Notes: generated by a model not told the origin, from the sequence alone. A stretch of DNA of 64,000 nt from Periplaneta americana (GCF_040183065.1 NC_091124.1:69697001-69761000), one strand, 5' to 3'. Shown: positions 22,900-34,239, numbered from the stretch's first letter. Translations and numbers: made by a program.

Positions 22900-24447
22900 T
22901 AGAGTTGAGCTTAAACGATATTTCCAAGTATCTGTGACAACTGTGACTGTGACAATTAAATATCTGTGACTTTTATCTGTGATTTTGTCACACCGATATT
23001 TTGTCACACCGATAAAAATTAACAGGAAATATTGAAGAGCAGTGCAACGTGAATACGAATTCTCTATACACGCCACACATCAGTGGTGTATATGGGAAAA
23101 TGCAACAAATAAGTTATGTACATGTACCATTAACAAATAAATACTAAGCTAACTCAACAGAAACATGTAAAAAGTTAACCTCATATACCAAGAGGTTATA
23201 TCGTAGTCGATTTTAGATATGGAATCAGTTGATAATTTTTTAATGTAGTTGAGTATGGAAAAATTGAGGTTTGTGATTATCCTAATCGTTTTAAAAATTG
23301 ATCCTTTTTATTGTATATAATATAATGGATAAATAATTATTTTAAGTCGTGCATTAACATTATAATATTGAGTCAGAATAAAAATTAACGAAGCATCAGT
23401 ATTTGGAAAAACAATGGAAAATAATTATAACACAAAACTGTTGTTCAGACAAGATTTTACACAAGATAAAGTATTGGTAACCAATGGTATTATTATTTAA
23501 ATCGTATAATCATTATATAATTTATAATAAGATTGTGAAACTAGCGCTGAAGTAGTTTCGGCGAATTCGGATGTGAAAATCGTTGCATTTATAAAGATTT
23601 TTTTTTTTTTTTTTTTTTTTGAGAGACAGTTCCTCGGGTTAAACTAGCGCTGAGGTAGTTTAGGTGATTTCGGAAGTGAAAATCGTTGAATTTGATTTTT
23701 TTGTGGAGATGCAGTTGATCATATATCCAAGGCATAACAAAGCCTAAACTAACCAAACCTAACCTGTCACAGATTCGTATATGCAAGGTGTATATACGGA
23801 GTACGAAGGGAACTACCTCAACGCTAGTTTAATCGTTGATCGTATATGTCTAGGCATAATAAAAGCTTAAACCAACCAAACCTGACCTGTCACAGATTCG
23901 TATATGCAAGGTGTATAAGGGGAATACGAAGGAAACTACCTCAAGGTTAGTTTAGCGAAATAAGTTGTCCATCATATTAGCCAGTTTTGTCTCGTTCGGT
24001 TTTAATTGAGTGGAAAATACTTACACATTAATTTAAATTGACAGTAAGCTTAATGTGAAAATGTGAAGATCTCGGGGGAATACATAAAATATTTATAAAA
24101 CATATATACAGACTAAAATATGAAAACAAAATGTCAGATTCATGATTATATTACTATAATGCCGCTAATAACTTTGCAACACATCATCACTTTGAAAAAA
24201 ATAATATTGAACAAAATATCACGAAAAAATAATCAAATACCACCGCCCGATTGCTGTTATTGTATCATGCGCATGCGCAAACCCACGACGTAGAGGAGAA
24301 AATATCAGTCACAGACGTTGGAACGGTGACAGAGTACTGAATACGGAGCAGATTTCGATAGCGATATTTTGTCACAGATATTTCGCGTCATCAGTCACAG
24401 GTTTATCTGTGACAAAATATCGGTTTGTGAAATATCGGCCATCTCTA
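22900..24447. mobile_element. Non-autonomous hAT-like element, 1548 bp, 8-bp TSD
   Basis: Identical CTTCCTAT flanks both ends (22892-22899, 24448-24455), and the site fits the hAT NTNNNNAN preference. Termini are TAGAGTTGAGC and, inverted, TAGAGATGGCC. Sub-terminal regions are rich in CTGTGAC/GTCACAG steps in both arms, there is a T-run at 23600, and no transposase is visible. Removing the element rejoins a transposase frame ADYFLWGYL, which supports the boundaries. Confidence 0.85.
23723..23955. repeat. Two-copy tandem repeat, about 117 bp each
   Basis: Both copies begin GTTGATC.TATAT and share ACCTGTCACAGATTCGTATA, TGCAAGGTGTATA and AACTACCTCAA. A related motif (AACTAGCGCTGA.GTAGTTT) occurs at 23543 and 23641. 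It lies inside the hAT-like element. Confidence 0.8.
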
Positions 24448-24945
24448 CTTCCTATGGGGTTATCTCAAACGTAGGGTGTATCGCAACAAGCCTCGCACCA
24501 TCATTGAGCTGAAACAAAACATAAGGAACGAAATTAATGCCACCGAATCTGTTTTTGGGGGCGAGTTATGCAGAACTTTCATAGCAGATTGTAGGAATGT
24601 ACTCGTTGCCGTGGAGGCTACTTATGGAATGTAATTTTAAAAAAAGTAATCAAACATTAATAAATTGCACTGTACTAGATTACTTCCAGTAAATGTGTTT
24701 CCTTTCATTTCGTCCCGAGTGCCCCACAACAGGGCTGTAAAAATCGTCATATCCCACTGCCACACCCTATATTTTGATGTCTACAAAAATTATTGGTATC
24801 AGTCAATAATACTGTGAAAAAAAGTTTGTTGATAAGAATTTTCTATTAAATTATCCTTAGGTAAGGTCACATACACAGCACTGTCCAGTTATATCAAATC
24901 ATACAAATGCTACCAACATATAAATATACAACTTTTTAACATTGC

Positions 24946-25532
24946 TTACTTACGGCTTTTAAGGAACCCGGAGGTTCATTTTTGCCCTTACATAAGCCCG
25001 CCATCAGTCCTTATCCTGAGCAAGATTATTCCAGTGTCTACAATCATATCCCACCTCCCTCAAATCCATTTTAATATTATCCTCCCTTCTACATCTCGGC
25101 CTCCCCAAAGTTCTTTTTTCCCTCCGGCCTCCCAACTAACACTCTATATGCAATTCTAGATTCGTCCATACTGCTACATACCCTGCCCATCTCAAACGTT
25201 TGGATTTAATGTTCCTAATTAAGTTAGGTGAAGAATACAATGCGTGCAGTTCTGCGTTGTGTAACATTCTCCATTCTCCTGTAACTTCATCCCTCTTAGC
25301 CCCAAATATTTTCCTAAGCACCTTATTCTCAAACATCCTTAACCTCTGGTCCTCTCTCAAAGTGACAGTCTAAGTTTGACGGCCGTAAAGAACAACCGGT
25401 AATGAATCTGTTTTATAAATTCTAACTTTCAGGTTTTTGAAAGCAGACTGGATGATAAAAGCTTCTCAACCGAATAATAACAGACATTTCCCGTATTTAT
25501 TCTGTGTTTAATTTCCTCCTGAGACTTTTTAG
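24946..25532 (-). mobile_element. LINE-A fragment, inverted
   Basis: The plus strand opens CTTACTTACGGCTTTTAAGG (tail) and the minus strand reads back through the same RT C-terminus with frameshifts. Family homology ends at CTCAGGAGGAAAT, within about a dozen bases of the 5' limit of the two plus-strand copies. Confidence 0.82.
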
Positions 25533-25539
25533 CATTACC

Positions 25540-27288
25540 AACATATAAATATTAAACATTTTCAAAGCTATTCCAAAATCATAGAAAGTGATGTAATTGA
25601 GAAAACCCTCATGTCCTGTATTAGAGGGGTTTCTCAAATATATGCATTTTTCAACAGGCTCTGTATGCTACAAGAATGACTAAACTTGAGGGATTTCTTG
25701 ACCCCTAAAGATATATGATCCGTATATCACAATTTTGAAAAAAAAAAATGGACATGAGGGGTTTCTCAAATAACCTGTTCAATTTTGGCTTTCCTCGTCA
25801 CCCAGTACATCCTGGTTATGATATAAAAGGTCCTACATGGTAAGAAATTTTAATTAACTCTTGCAATGCATCCTGCCTATATCAGGTCCATTTTAATGAC
25901 GTTATATCTTTGCCTAACAACCCTAGCATATTTTGCATACACCTCAAAATTATAGGCTACACTTTACGCCAGTTAACATTTACACATACTGCCTCCAAAA
26001 GAATATTCTTTAAAATTAAGAAGTAATCTTTCATCGGGTCTGCCCAGCACCCAAATTTCGGACCCATGATATGTCAAAACTGGCAGTATTGATATTTTAT
26101 AGAGCATAGTTTTCGTTTTTAGTTTCAGAGTCCGAAATAGCATCTATTAGCCAACACTGTTTTTCTCTTTATCTTACCTGAGGTGTTATTATTCTATAAT
26201 GTTTACTAAAAATCCAAGTAGATTAAGTTTTGAATTACGTCCAAATTGTAGATCTTATAGAGCCGTATTCATAGAAATTTTAGCGAGCTTCCAGTGGATG
26301 ATCAGCGTTTTTCGTATTCATAAACCAGTGTAGCGATATGATATGATTTGAATTCTGTACAAGCCGGGGCTAGCTTAGTACGCTCGTAGCGCGTGCTGCA
26401 AAATGTCTATGAATAGCACCCATAGATTCTAATAGGAGTTTGGCCGATATTGCTATTTCTATAGCGTATTATTGATGCAATTACGTTTATTTTCTGTTCA
26501 CCTATTGTTAGGCCCATATTTATAGCTGCTTTTCCTACGGCAATAAATGTTTCCTTACTTTTAGTAGAGTACAGAAGATTATAACATTAACATTATCAGT
26601 ATATATCTTTGTTAATTTATAAAATATGGTGTCCATGTTATCTAAGCGTCGATTCGTCAGTCAGTGTTAAATGCAGAGTGTCCTGTAACCTTTTAGCTCA
26701 GACAAGTCTGGAATTTAACTCTAAACTTGTGATATAAGACGCGTTTCTGTTCTGTTTGCTACAGTAGTCACAGAATATCTCCGAGCCTGACACAGTTATG
26801 GTAACAATGTCGCCAGATTTGCGGGAGGAAGGGACGGGTGTGGCGCTCACTGTCAGACTCAATTACTTCACTATAATAGAGCAATATATACAGAGTGTTT
26901 CAGAATTCAATCGAAGAAATTTATCTGATTATAGAGGGATTGCACGGTGGTTCAAATCACGAATAATCTAGCGGGACAAAAATAATTTTGGTCACTCTTG
27001 AAGAAGTAAGTAAAAATGGTTCAATATTACTCCAAACATATCGCCCTATCACGATTCAGTCTTAAAGCAAGAGTAGTATAAAATAATACTGTGTGACAGA
27101 ACCTCAAAGTTGAATGTTTAGACGCTGACTTCGCGTCTGGAGTCAGACTATTATTGTCATTGTGAGATTAGTTAGTAGCTGCAAGGGAAGTGTGAACAAG
27201 AGGAAGCTCCCACTCGTACTGGACTTCAAAGATAAAATTATATTTAACTTTTTGGTATAATAATTATACATATACTGAGAGCTGTGCA
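25540..27288. other. No gene seen apart from MITE-B
   Basis: No supportable coding sequence. Phrases such as GACATGAGGGGTTTCTCAAA at 25753 recur near 22140 and 25610, hinting at an old dispersed repeat. Confidence 0.5.
26260..26421 (+). mobile_element. MITE-B copy 2 (162 bp)
   Basis: It has the same ends and body as the 9.1-kb copy with small deletions. It is flanked by ATA on both sides, so a 3-bp TSD of PIF/Harbinger type is possible but weak. Confidence 0.8.
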
Positions 27289-27296
27289 GTGGCGAC

Positions 27297-27370
27297 TCGT
27301 GATATTTTTTGCTTGTAGGATATGAGATTGATGACTGATGACCAAGACAGAAACTAATAATAATAATAAC

Positions 27371-27404
<34 letters not shown>

Positions 27405-28044
27405 GAGTATACGCAATTAATTTCTTGCTACGGTTAAATTCTTCTAAATGATCAAATACAACTTCAGATATTCTTTCGGCAGTCCTGTCATCTGAAAGTC
27501 CTGTTAATTGTTGTGTTTTATTATAGCTTATTCTTTTATTTTTATGTAATTTTGGTTTTTATTCATTTTATTTTTTATATTATATAATTTTAAATTATGT
27601 ATTATTTCGTTTATTCGGATCTTTTAAAATGACCAATGAACTGCATTTAAGGGGGCTGCAAGAGTACTTGAAAATTCATATTGTACACCACAAGGACTCC
27701 ACAACCCAGAAAGAAAGGTCGTTGTATTAGGATATGCGGTAACATCCTCAAGCACTGTTAAAGTTAAGCCATACCCTGTCATCCGCACCCTCCCCTGTCC
27801 ATAACTTTACTGCTAGAAAAAAACCGTTTGCTGTAAGATATTTGGATGGTTCCTCGGAAAGTATTTCTAAGGTCTGAGATGTGCAGTGGCGACAACTCAC
27901 GACAGAAAGTGGAAATTTGAAGAAAATTATTACGTCGGGACGCATTAAACATCAAAATCTGTAATTAAAATGTTTCCTATCCTCAGAGGCACGAAATTAA
28001 ACTGTAGGATCATCCTCATATCCTTCATGGAGGAATCGCCACTG
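27297..28044. mobile_element. Non-autonomous hAT element, 748 bp, exact 8-bp TSD
   Basis: It opens CAGTGGCGACTCGTG and closes ATCGCCACTG (inverted CAGTGGCGAT). The flanks are identical GAGCTGTG at 27289-27296 and 28045-28052. An internal second left-type end (CAGTGGCGACAACTC at 27894) is preceded by GAGATGTG, so a nested or duplicated end is present. An (AAT)n tract lies at about 27355-27403. No transposase is seen. Confidence 0.88.
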
Positions 28045-28156
28045 GAGCTGTGTGTCTGTAATATTAACTAAATTCGTTAGGGGAAAAATTCAGTTATTAC
28101 ATTGTAGACCCTACTATTAATTTTTATTCTAAAACTTTAAATAGACTTTTAAAAAT

Positions 28157-28738
28157 ATATATAAATGACACTCAGGAGGAAATTAAACGCAGAATAAATA
28201 TGGGAAATGCCTGTTATTATTCGGTTGAGAAGCTTTTGTCATCTAGTCTGCTGTCAAAAAATCTGAAAGTTAGAATTTATAAAATAGTTATATTACCGGT
28301 TGTTCTATATGGTTGTGAAGCTTGGACTCTCACTTTGAGAGAGGAACATAGATTAAGGGTGTTTGAGAATAAGGTTCTTAGGAAAATATTTGGGGCTAAG
28401 AGGGATGAAGTTACAGGAGAATGGAGAAAGTTACACAATGCAGAGCTGCACGCATTGTATTCTTCACCTGACATAATTAGGAACATTAAATCCAGACGAT
28501 TGAGATGGGCAGGGCATGTAGCACGTATGGGCGAATCCAGAAATGCATATAGAGTGTTGGTTGGGAGGCCGGCGGGAAAAAGACCTTTGGGGAGGCCGAG
28601 ACGTAGATGGGAAGATATTAAAATGGATTTGAGGGAGGTGGGATTAATCTTGCTCAGGATAGGGATCAATGGCGGGCTTATGTGAGGGCGGCAATGAACC
28701 TCCGGGTTCCTTAAATGCCAATAAGTAAGTAAGTAAGT
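28157..28738 (+). mobile_element. LINE-A fragment, (TAAG)n tail
   Basis: It reads MGNACYYSVEKLLSSSLLSK, ILPVVLYGCEAWTL, RWAGHVARMGESRNAYRVLV and GRPRRRWED, with a small deletion before LREVG that shifts frame. The tail is CCAATAAGTAAGTAAGTAAG. It shares its 5' limit with the 19.5-kb copy. Confidence 0.85.
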
Positions 28739-28837
28739 ATATATTCGAACATATCGATAAAAATGTAGTATAGTGTAGACAAATGTAAGGGTTTTAAGAG
28801 GTTTTTAAAGCTCAAAGTGTGGCACTTGCTCCTTTTT

Positions 28838-28972
28838 ATGATGTGTGCCTTTTCTTCCAAGGCGATTAACAAGAAAAAAGTCCTGCAACCAGGACTTGCC
28901 TTATTTGGCGAGAAAACGTCGGTCAGTATCATATCAAATCGACACAAACGGACCAAAACCACAATAAAATAG
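28838..28972 (+). CDS. Short ORF with hydrophobic start, uncertain
   Basis: Starting at ATGATG, the frame reads MMCAFSSKAINKKKVLQPGL, ALFGEKTSVSIISNRHKRTK, TTIK and stop (about 44 residues). Upstream in the same frame it is also open (FLKLKVWHLLLF), giving a signal-peptide-like segment without an ATG. It could be a last exon of an unseen gene or chance. Confidence 0.2.
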   Translation: MMCAFSSKAINKKKVLQPGLALFGEKTSVSIISNRHKRTKTTIK

Positions 28973-29730
28973 TAAATACGGTGTTAATTTATAGATATTA
29001 AATACATTAAATTAAACAATTGAACTTAATTTATAATAATTTTACGCGTCGAACTTACAGAATTAGTCTGGAATAAAAGTTAAATATCTTACGTTAAATT
29101 CGTTTGTTTAATAAGAGGAATTTTAATGATTTCATAATATATATTATGCAATTTTATTATTATTATTATTTACTATTATATAAAAATTCAGTTTGGTCCT
29201 TTACTTTTTATTTTTATAGGAAACTACACTCCATCTCCACCGTTCTAAACAATTATAATCATTATTACTTATATTACATAATAAATATAGCTGGCTTTTT
29301 AATGTTACAACACTAGTTTAAAGTTACATACTTTAAGTTAAAAAAAAAAGTACTGGCTGAAGCCTGAACTTTCGACCTCACCCTTTGACAGAAACCATCT
29401 ACAATGTTTACAGACATAGCAATATTGTATTCGACACATTTCTATGCCACATGCAGGTTCAATCAGTAGCGTACTTGTAATAAACATTTGCTAGCAGGGA
29501 AAGCTTTAATTAACATTACTAATTTAACTTTTGATTAGTTTTTAAACCTCTGGATTTTGCAATGATATGCTGGAGAAATTAAATCTGAACATATGGTTGC
29601 AGAATGACCAAATCAATGTGAAAGTCTGAAATCTCAATTTGGTAACTGTTCTTTTACCTTTTAAAGTTATTATTGTGCAACTGTTTTTAAGCAATTCAAT
29701 ATATGTATTTTAATATTCTCTTATTTACAG

Positions 29731-30082
29731 GTTATATCATACTTTATAGCAGTTTACTCCAATATCAGTCATGATTAAATCTTCAACTACATCCAAAGCT
29801 ACAGCTTCAGCGAAGTCTGCATCTGTTACAAAAACGAAAACGGTAATAGTTCTACCAAATAATCGCAATGCAAAGCCTGCACCTACAAGACAAACGAAGC
29901 CAGCTCCTGCACTGAAACCTCCAAGTGCTCCAAAACCACAACCAGCTCATAAAGCTGCACAGCCAAAGCCTCCTTCTAAACCAAAAGGTCATACTACAGT
30001 AAAAGGAGAAACTGTAATAGAAACAACAACTACAACAACAACGACGAAGACTGTAATAAAAGCTTCTGCCACAAAACAGAAG
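29731..30082 (+). CDS. Lys/Pro-rich gene, exon a (5' UTR plus residues 1-104)
   Basis: Coding starts at 29771 and reads MIKSSTTSKATASAKSASVT onward. The exon has good splice sites on both sides and the frame closes in phase 0 at 30082. Reading past the donor meets a stop within seven codons, which fits an intron boundary here. Confidence 0.6.
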
Positions 30083-32235
30083 GTATGGAACTCTGACATT
30101 TGAAATAAATCTAAGAAAAGAAATTCAAGTATATACAGAGTGTTGCAGGGGCGACAGGTCAGTATTCTGGGAGATCATAATATGTCCTTTTTAAGAAGTT
30201 CATATGAATATGTGGTCTATACCGTCTGTTGTAGAGATAGAAAAAACTCTTTGAATGTAAAAGTTACAAATTAAATTTTTTTTTTCATGTTATTTGTCGT
30301 TCAAGTGGCTAAGATTTTACAATACATTCTCAAAAATCCCATCCCATCAAATACATTTTCCAGTTTACTAAAGATTATTTTTTTGGTTCTACAGAATGTA
30401 TCTGTTACGGTAACAATTAATATTAGAGGAGAAAAATTCGCTCCGGCACCGGAGATCGAACCTGGGTCCTTGGTTCCATTTACCAAGCGCTGTCACCATT
30501 GAGCTATGCCGAAGTCCAATCCACAGCACCGGATCGAAAAAAAAAAAAAGTTTTAGTAAATTTTTCTAGCAACAGTGCATATTTCTGTACAGATTACTGT
30601 GTACATTACTGTGGGATCCCGGCTACCAAGTCACTCAACCGAGTGACTTAATAAAATGTCAACATACATGCCCAACTTGGAGTCAGGCTACAAAGAGAAA
30701 AACACTGGAGGAGGGGAGTTCGATCTGGTGCTGTGGATTGGACTTCGGCATAGCTCAATGATGATAGCGCTTGGTATGTAGAACCAAGGACCCGGGTTCG
30801 ATCCCCGGCGCCGGATCGAATTTTTCTCCTCTAATATTAATTGTTACATTTTCCAACTCGTGCGAGATGACATGTTTGCTCATCAAAGATCATCGTTGCA
30901 TTCCTACATGCCAACAGCATCTATTATGAAAATGAGCAGTTCATCTCATGAATAATTTCGAGGGAAAAATTGTTTCGGGACCAGGTATCGAACCCGGGAC
31001 CTTTGGTTTAACGTACCAACACTCTACCAACTGAGCTACCCGGGAACTCTACCAGACACCAATCCAATTTTTCCCCCTATATCCACAGAACTCAAAGTGG
31101 GCTGACAACCGTCAAGCAACCAACATTAAGTGCACACTAACTCTGTGTGACTTAAATTGTGGTTTTCTGTTAACGAACAGTGACGTGTATTATGCAAATC
31201 AAGCTTTCAGGTATAACTCCCTGTAAAGTTGATTTGAATAATTTCGAAGAAAAAATTCTTTTGGTGCCGGGTATCGAACCCGGGACCTTTGGTTTAACAT
31301 ACCGACGCTCTACCAACTGAGCTACCCGGGAACTCTACCAGACACACACAGATATATATCCAAAAGCTAACAGTTATTCTACAGCAGCGGACCTATACTA
31401 CGCTATATGACTTTGCCAGAAGGGGGTGAACACATGAATATGCACTATGGAATTACATAATCAATTTGAAAGGTTGGCACTTCTACTAATATGATTTTGC
31501 TCTTATAAAAATCAACATTTAAATATGATATACATGTTAGAACATATTAACGGTTTATATTGAGATTCTTCCTTCATCCATAATCCGTCCAGTGAACTGC
31601 AATAAAAGTCCTGTGGTACTGAAATATTTGTGGAAAGCCATTATAACAAATATATAGAGTCATAACTCTCGAAAGAATAACACTGTGTCCAACATGATGG
31701 CTGATGTAGCAAATCATATTTCAAAGAAGTATTTTCCGTAAAAAGTAGTTTTTTAATCAGTTTTATAAGAGACATATTCACAATGTTGAACAAACAAGCA
31801 AGGAATAACTGACCATCAAACATCTAGTGTGGCTATGTGATCACGGTGTATCTTAACTAGGTGACAATCGAACAACTAGGTGATAAGCAAGCTTCCTTCA
31901 GTGTGGCCATAGTCTTAGGTTTAACTCTCTTTTACAAAGACAGAAAATTATGAGCTTCTTGTTTCATATGATGTCACAGGCATAAGAATTTCCTAACATA
32001 AGCAACTTTATGCAAACATGAATGAGATAAATCAAAAGATATAATCCATCAAGCAGCAGTGGTGGTGTTTTTTCTTTATAAAAATAAATTTCGTATTCTT
32101 CTAAGTTTATTACTGTCAATTATGTTTTATCACCTTATTTCTCTCCATTTTCAGAATACACAGAGACCAAAACCTGCTCCAAAAGCAGCCCCTCCTAAAA
32201 CTGCAGCTGCAAGTGGCACATCTTGGTTGTGGTAA
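29731..32235 (+). CDS. Unrecognised Lys/Pro/Ala-rich basic protein, 130 residues, two coding exons
   Basis: Exon a is 29731-30082 with an acceptor (TTATTTACAG) and 40 nt of 5' UTR, an in-frame stop before the ATG at 29771, and donor AAG|GTATGG. Exon b is 32155-32235 with acceptor CCATTTTCAG and stop TAA at 32233. Both junctions are phase 0, giving 104 + 26 residues. The protein is strongly basic, dominated by K, P, A, T and S, with many KPAP/PKP steps, an eight-Thr run (about residues 83-92, ETTTTTTTTK) and a C-terminal SGTSWLW. It has no signal peptide, membrane segment or recognisable domain. Composition resembles histone-H1 tails, protamine-like or PEVK-like linkers, but no function is claimed. 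An AATAAA lies at 32589-32594. At least one non-coding 5' exon must lie upstream. Confidence 0.6.
30420..30535 (-). mobile_element. SINE-3 unit (inverted member)
   Basis: The minus strand reads GACTTCGGCATAGCTCAATG (A box) and CCCAGGTTCGATCTCCGG (B box). It is the mirror of the unit 190 bp downstream, giving an inverted pair within the Lys/Pro-rich gene's intron. Confidence 0.75.
30722..30845 (+). mobile_element. SINE-3 unit (direct member)
   Basis: GGACTTCGGCATAGCTCAAT and CCCGGGTTCGATCCCCGGCG show intact-looking A and B boxes. It ends in TTTTTCTCCTCTAATATTAA, which also borders the inverted partner. Confidence 0.75.
30955..31068 (-). mobile_element. SINE-4 tRNA-like unit 1
   Basis: The minus strand reads CCCGGGTAGCTCAGTTGGTA then GAGTGTTGGTACGTTAAACC and CCCGGGTTCGATACCTGG. 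D-arm, anticodon-stem and T-arm are recognisable (possible anticodon GTT), but the acceptor ends do not pair and position 33 is C, so it is not a functional tRNA. Confidence 0.75.
31245..31348 (-). mobile_element. SINE-4 tRNA-like unit 2
   Basis: Nearly the same as unit 1: CCCGGGTAGCTCAGTTGGTA, GAGCGTCGGTATGTTAAACC and CCCGGGTTCGATACCCGG. Position 33 is T and the apparent anticodon is GTT, but the acceptor stem is unpaired. Confidence 0.75.
32155..32235 (+). CDS. Lys/Pro-rich gene, exon b (last 26 residues)
   Basis: After a polypyrimidine tract and CAG, the frame reads NTQRPKPAPKAAPPKTAAAS then GTSWLW and TAA. It has the same Lys/Pro/Ala composition and the same phase as exon a, which is the main reason the two are joined across 2.07 kb. 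Confidence 0.6.
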   Translation, partial: NTQRPKPAPKAAPPKTAAASGTSWLW

Positions 32236-32482
32236 ATTGTGAAAGATAACAACATTGAAGATGGTGATACTATTACGACATTTCAAGGGACGGATATTGT
32301 AGAGTGTAATACCATAATTGAGGAGTTATATGTACAAGGGGTATATACTAGAAAACCATGTTCAGGGGAAATTACATTTGAAATATTCAGTTTGTTTTAG
32401 TGCTTGTACCAAATACTCTCTAACATTAATACTGGAAAGCTTTTCTGTTTAGCATTGCAAGCGGCGGCGAAAAGTAACAGTC

Positions 32483-32496
32483 CTGCCGTCTAGCGG
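32483..32496 (-). promoter_or_regulatory. CTCF-like motif
   Basis: Minus-strand CCGCTAGACGGCAG is close to the animal CTCF core (CC.CTAG..GGCAG). It lies 3' of the Lys/Pro-rich gene and before the THAP pseudogene. Motif match only. Confidence 0.35.
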
Positions 32497-32588
32497 CTTG
32501 AAACGTTCACACACTCCGTGCGTCGTGCTGGGTTACGTGAGGAAAAGAGGAGAGGTGTGCATTTGATTTCAATAAGAAGCTGCAAAGC

Positions 32589-32594
32589 AATAAA
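32589..32594 (+). terminator. Candidate polyadenylation signal of the Lys/Pro-rich gene
   Basis: AATAAA about 355 nt after the stop codon at 32235. It is the first clear hexamer seen downstream on this strand. Confidence 0.4.
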
Positions 32595-32706
32595 TAGTAT
32601 TCTTTAGAGTCACTTTGTTCATAACATTTTTAATTAATAACAAATTACAAAGTTATTAGAATAGAAATGAATTGATAAATTTTCATATTTTCAAATTTGA
32701 TGAAAT

Positions 32707-34239
32707 TTAGTTGTGCATGACTTTAGCAGCTTTCATACATGGCTTGTTTTGTTTTTTATCTGTATGGTTGTCCATTTTATTTTTGATGTAACAATTTATT
32801 AACACATTGAAATAGTTATCAATGAAGACATTGGCACAGTCACTGCAAATGGACATGTTAACAGGGAGCACTACCATTTTAACTAGTTCTTTTTTTACAC
32901 CAATTCTAGTTTTACAAATAACATGATCAATTTCTTTGAAAACATCAGAACACAATTGGCTGAGCATTAGAGAAAGATCATTAGGGAAAACAATTTTTGA
33001 ATCATTACAGTATTTTTTTATTTGTGATGTGCGTTGTTACGTCATCGTTGGGGTTTTCTTTACGAGATAAATTTCTTCGACAAATTTCGTGATTTATTCT
33101 GCTACACACCCAACCTGCAACATAAGCCCTTGCATTTTCTTGCAACACGGTTTCTTAATTTGTATGCTGTACATTTTTGTCATCAACAGTTACATCCAAA
33201 TCGGAGACATCTGTAATACCGCCTTCCCATTTTTTTTTCTTTCTTTTTAAGCGCACTTGCGACATAATGAATTCATCATTAGAAACAATTTTGATTAAAT
33301 CAGTATTTGAACTGGTTGTCTTCAGAGCTCTCACTTCCGCCCAAAGAGATGAAATAATTTTTTTGTGTTAGATACCAACTTTTGAGCTGCAACCAATTTC
33401 TTAGAAAGTGTCTTTATCTGAAGATTTTGAGCCATCTTTGACCTTTTAGGATTTCTTGCATCTTAAAAAATAAACAGGGACTTAATTTAGTGAAATATTA
33501 ATAACGTCTTGAAAGTCTAGGGCTAGGTAAATAATATTTTGCGAATAACTAACTGAATCAGTTTTATGAGAAAACAGGAGTTCACACACTTTCTTCACAA
33601 AATCAATAATTCGTATCTTTATGTTACGTATCACAATATGCATCTATTTAGTTTGAAAAAGTCATGACTTTCAGTATTTTAAATAGAGAAACTATAAAGA
33701 AATTGTGTCTGGTATGATGGTAGTAAAGTAGTTTTATGCAGTTTAATAACTAATTCACGTAGCACAGAGAACATGTTATTGCTAATGTACTATCTGATTA
33801 TGAGGTACCTGGTAGAGGGCTATCGTCGTTTCTGTCTGGAATCGGAGAACCTGTCGCCTCCTCGATGGAAGGTCTAATGTGTTTCTTTGGGGACCTTCGC
33901 GGTTCTTTCATCGTACTTTGACCCATATTTTCGGAAGGAGCTGTTAAATTCAGTGAAGGAATAGCTGTTCTCTTCAGTCTGTTATTAAAAAAAATATTAA
34001 AAATTAACAGGTCTATGACTCATTTGAAACTTCGGTACTTTTCCAATTACACCTTATTTTACTTACCCCTGACTTTTCAAATTAGGGTTATTGAAGTCCG
34101 ATAATCTAAAGTGATCTGAACATATTCTGTGATTTTTTTACAGATACTCTGTACCTCTAGTTTTAAACGTTTCGTCTAGGTCCTGTCTTTTACATTTATT
34201 TACACATATGGTACATCTATAAGACAAAAACAAATAACA

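Larger units (their letters stand above)
22442..24771. mobile_element. Mariner-like foldback element with long inverted arms
   Basis: The left arm (22442 to about 22860) on the minus strand reads SPDLTAADYFQWGYLKSRVY, RNKPRTIIQLKQNIRNEINA and MQNFHSRLQECI. The right arm (24448-24771, with its start at about 22870-22899) reads the same C-terminus on the plus strand. Outer ends match as inverted TATAG.GTGTGGCAGTGGGA. Together they form inverted copies of a Tc1/mariner-like transposase C-terminus and 3' end of over 300 bp each. A hAT has since landed inside the right copy. Confidence 0.75.

Noticed and set aside
30955-31348. Possible functional tRNA genes (GTT anticodon)
   Set aside because: D- and T-arms look good but acceptor-stem ends do not pair, one copy lacks T33, and units are embedded in SINE-like repeats.
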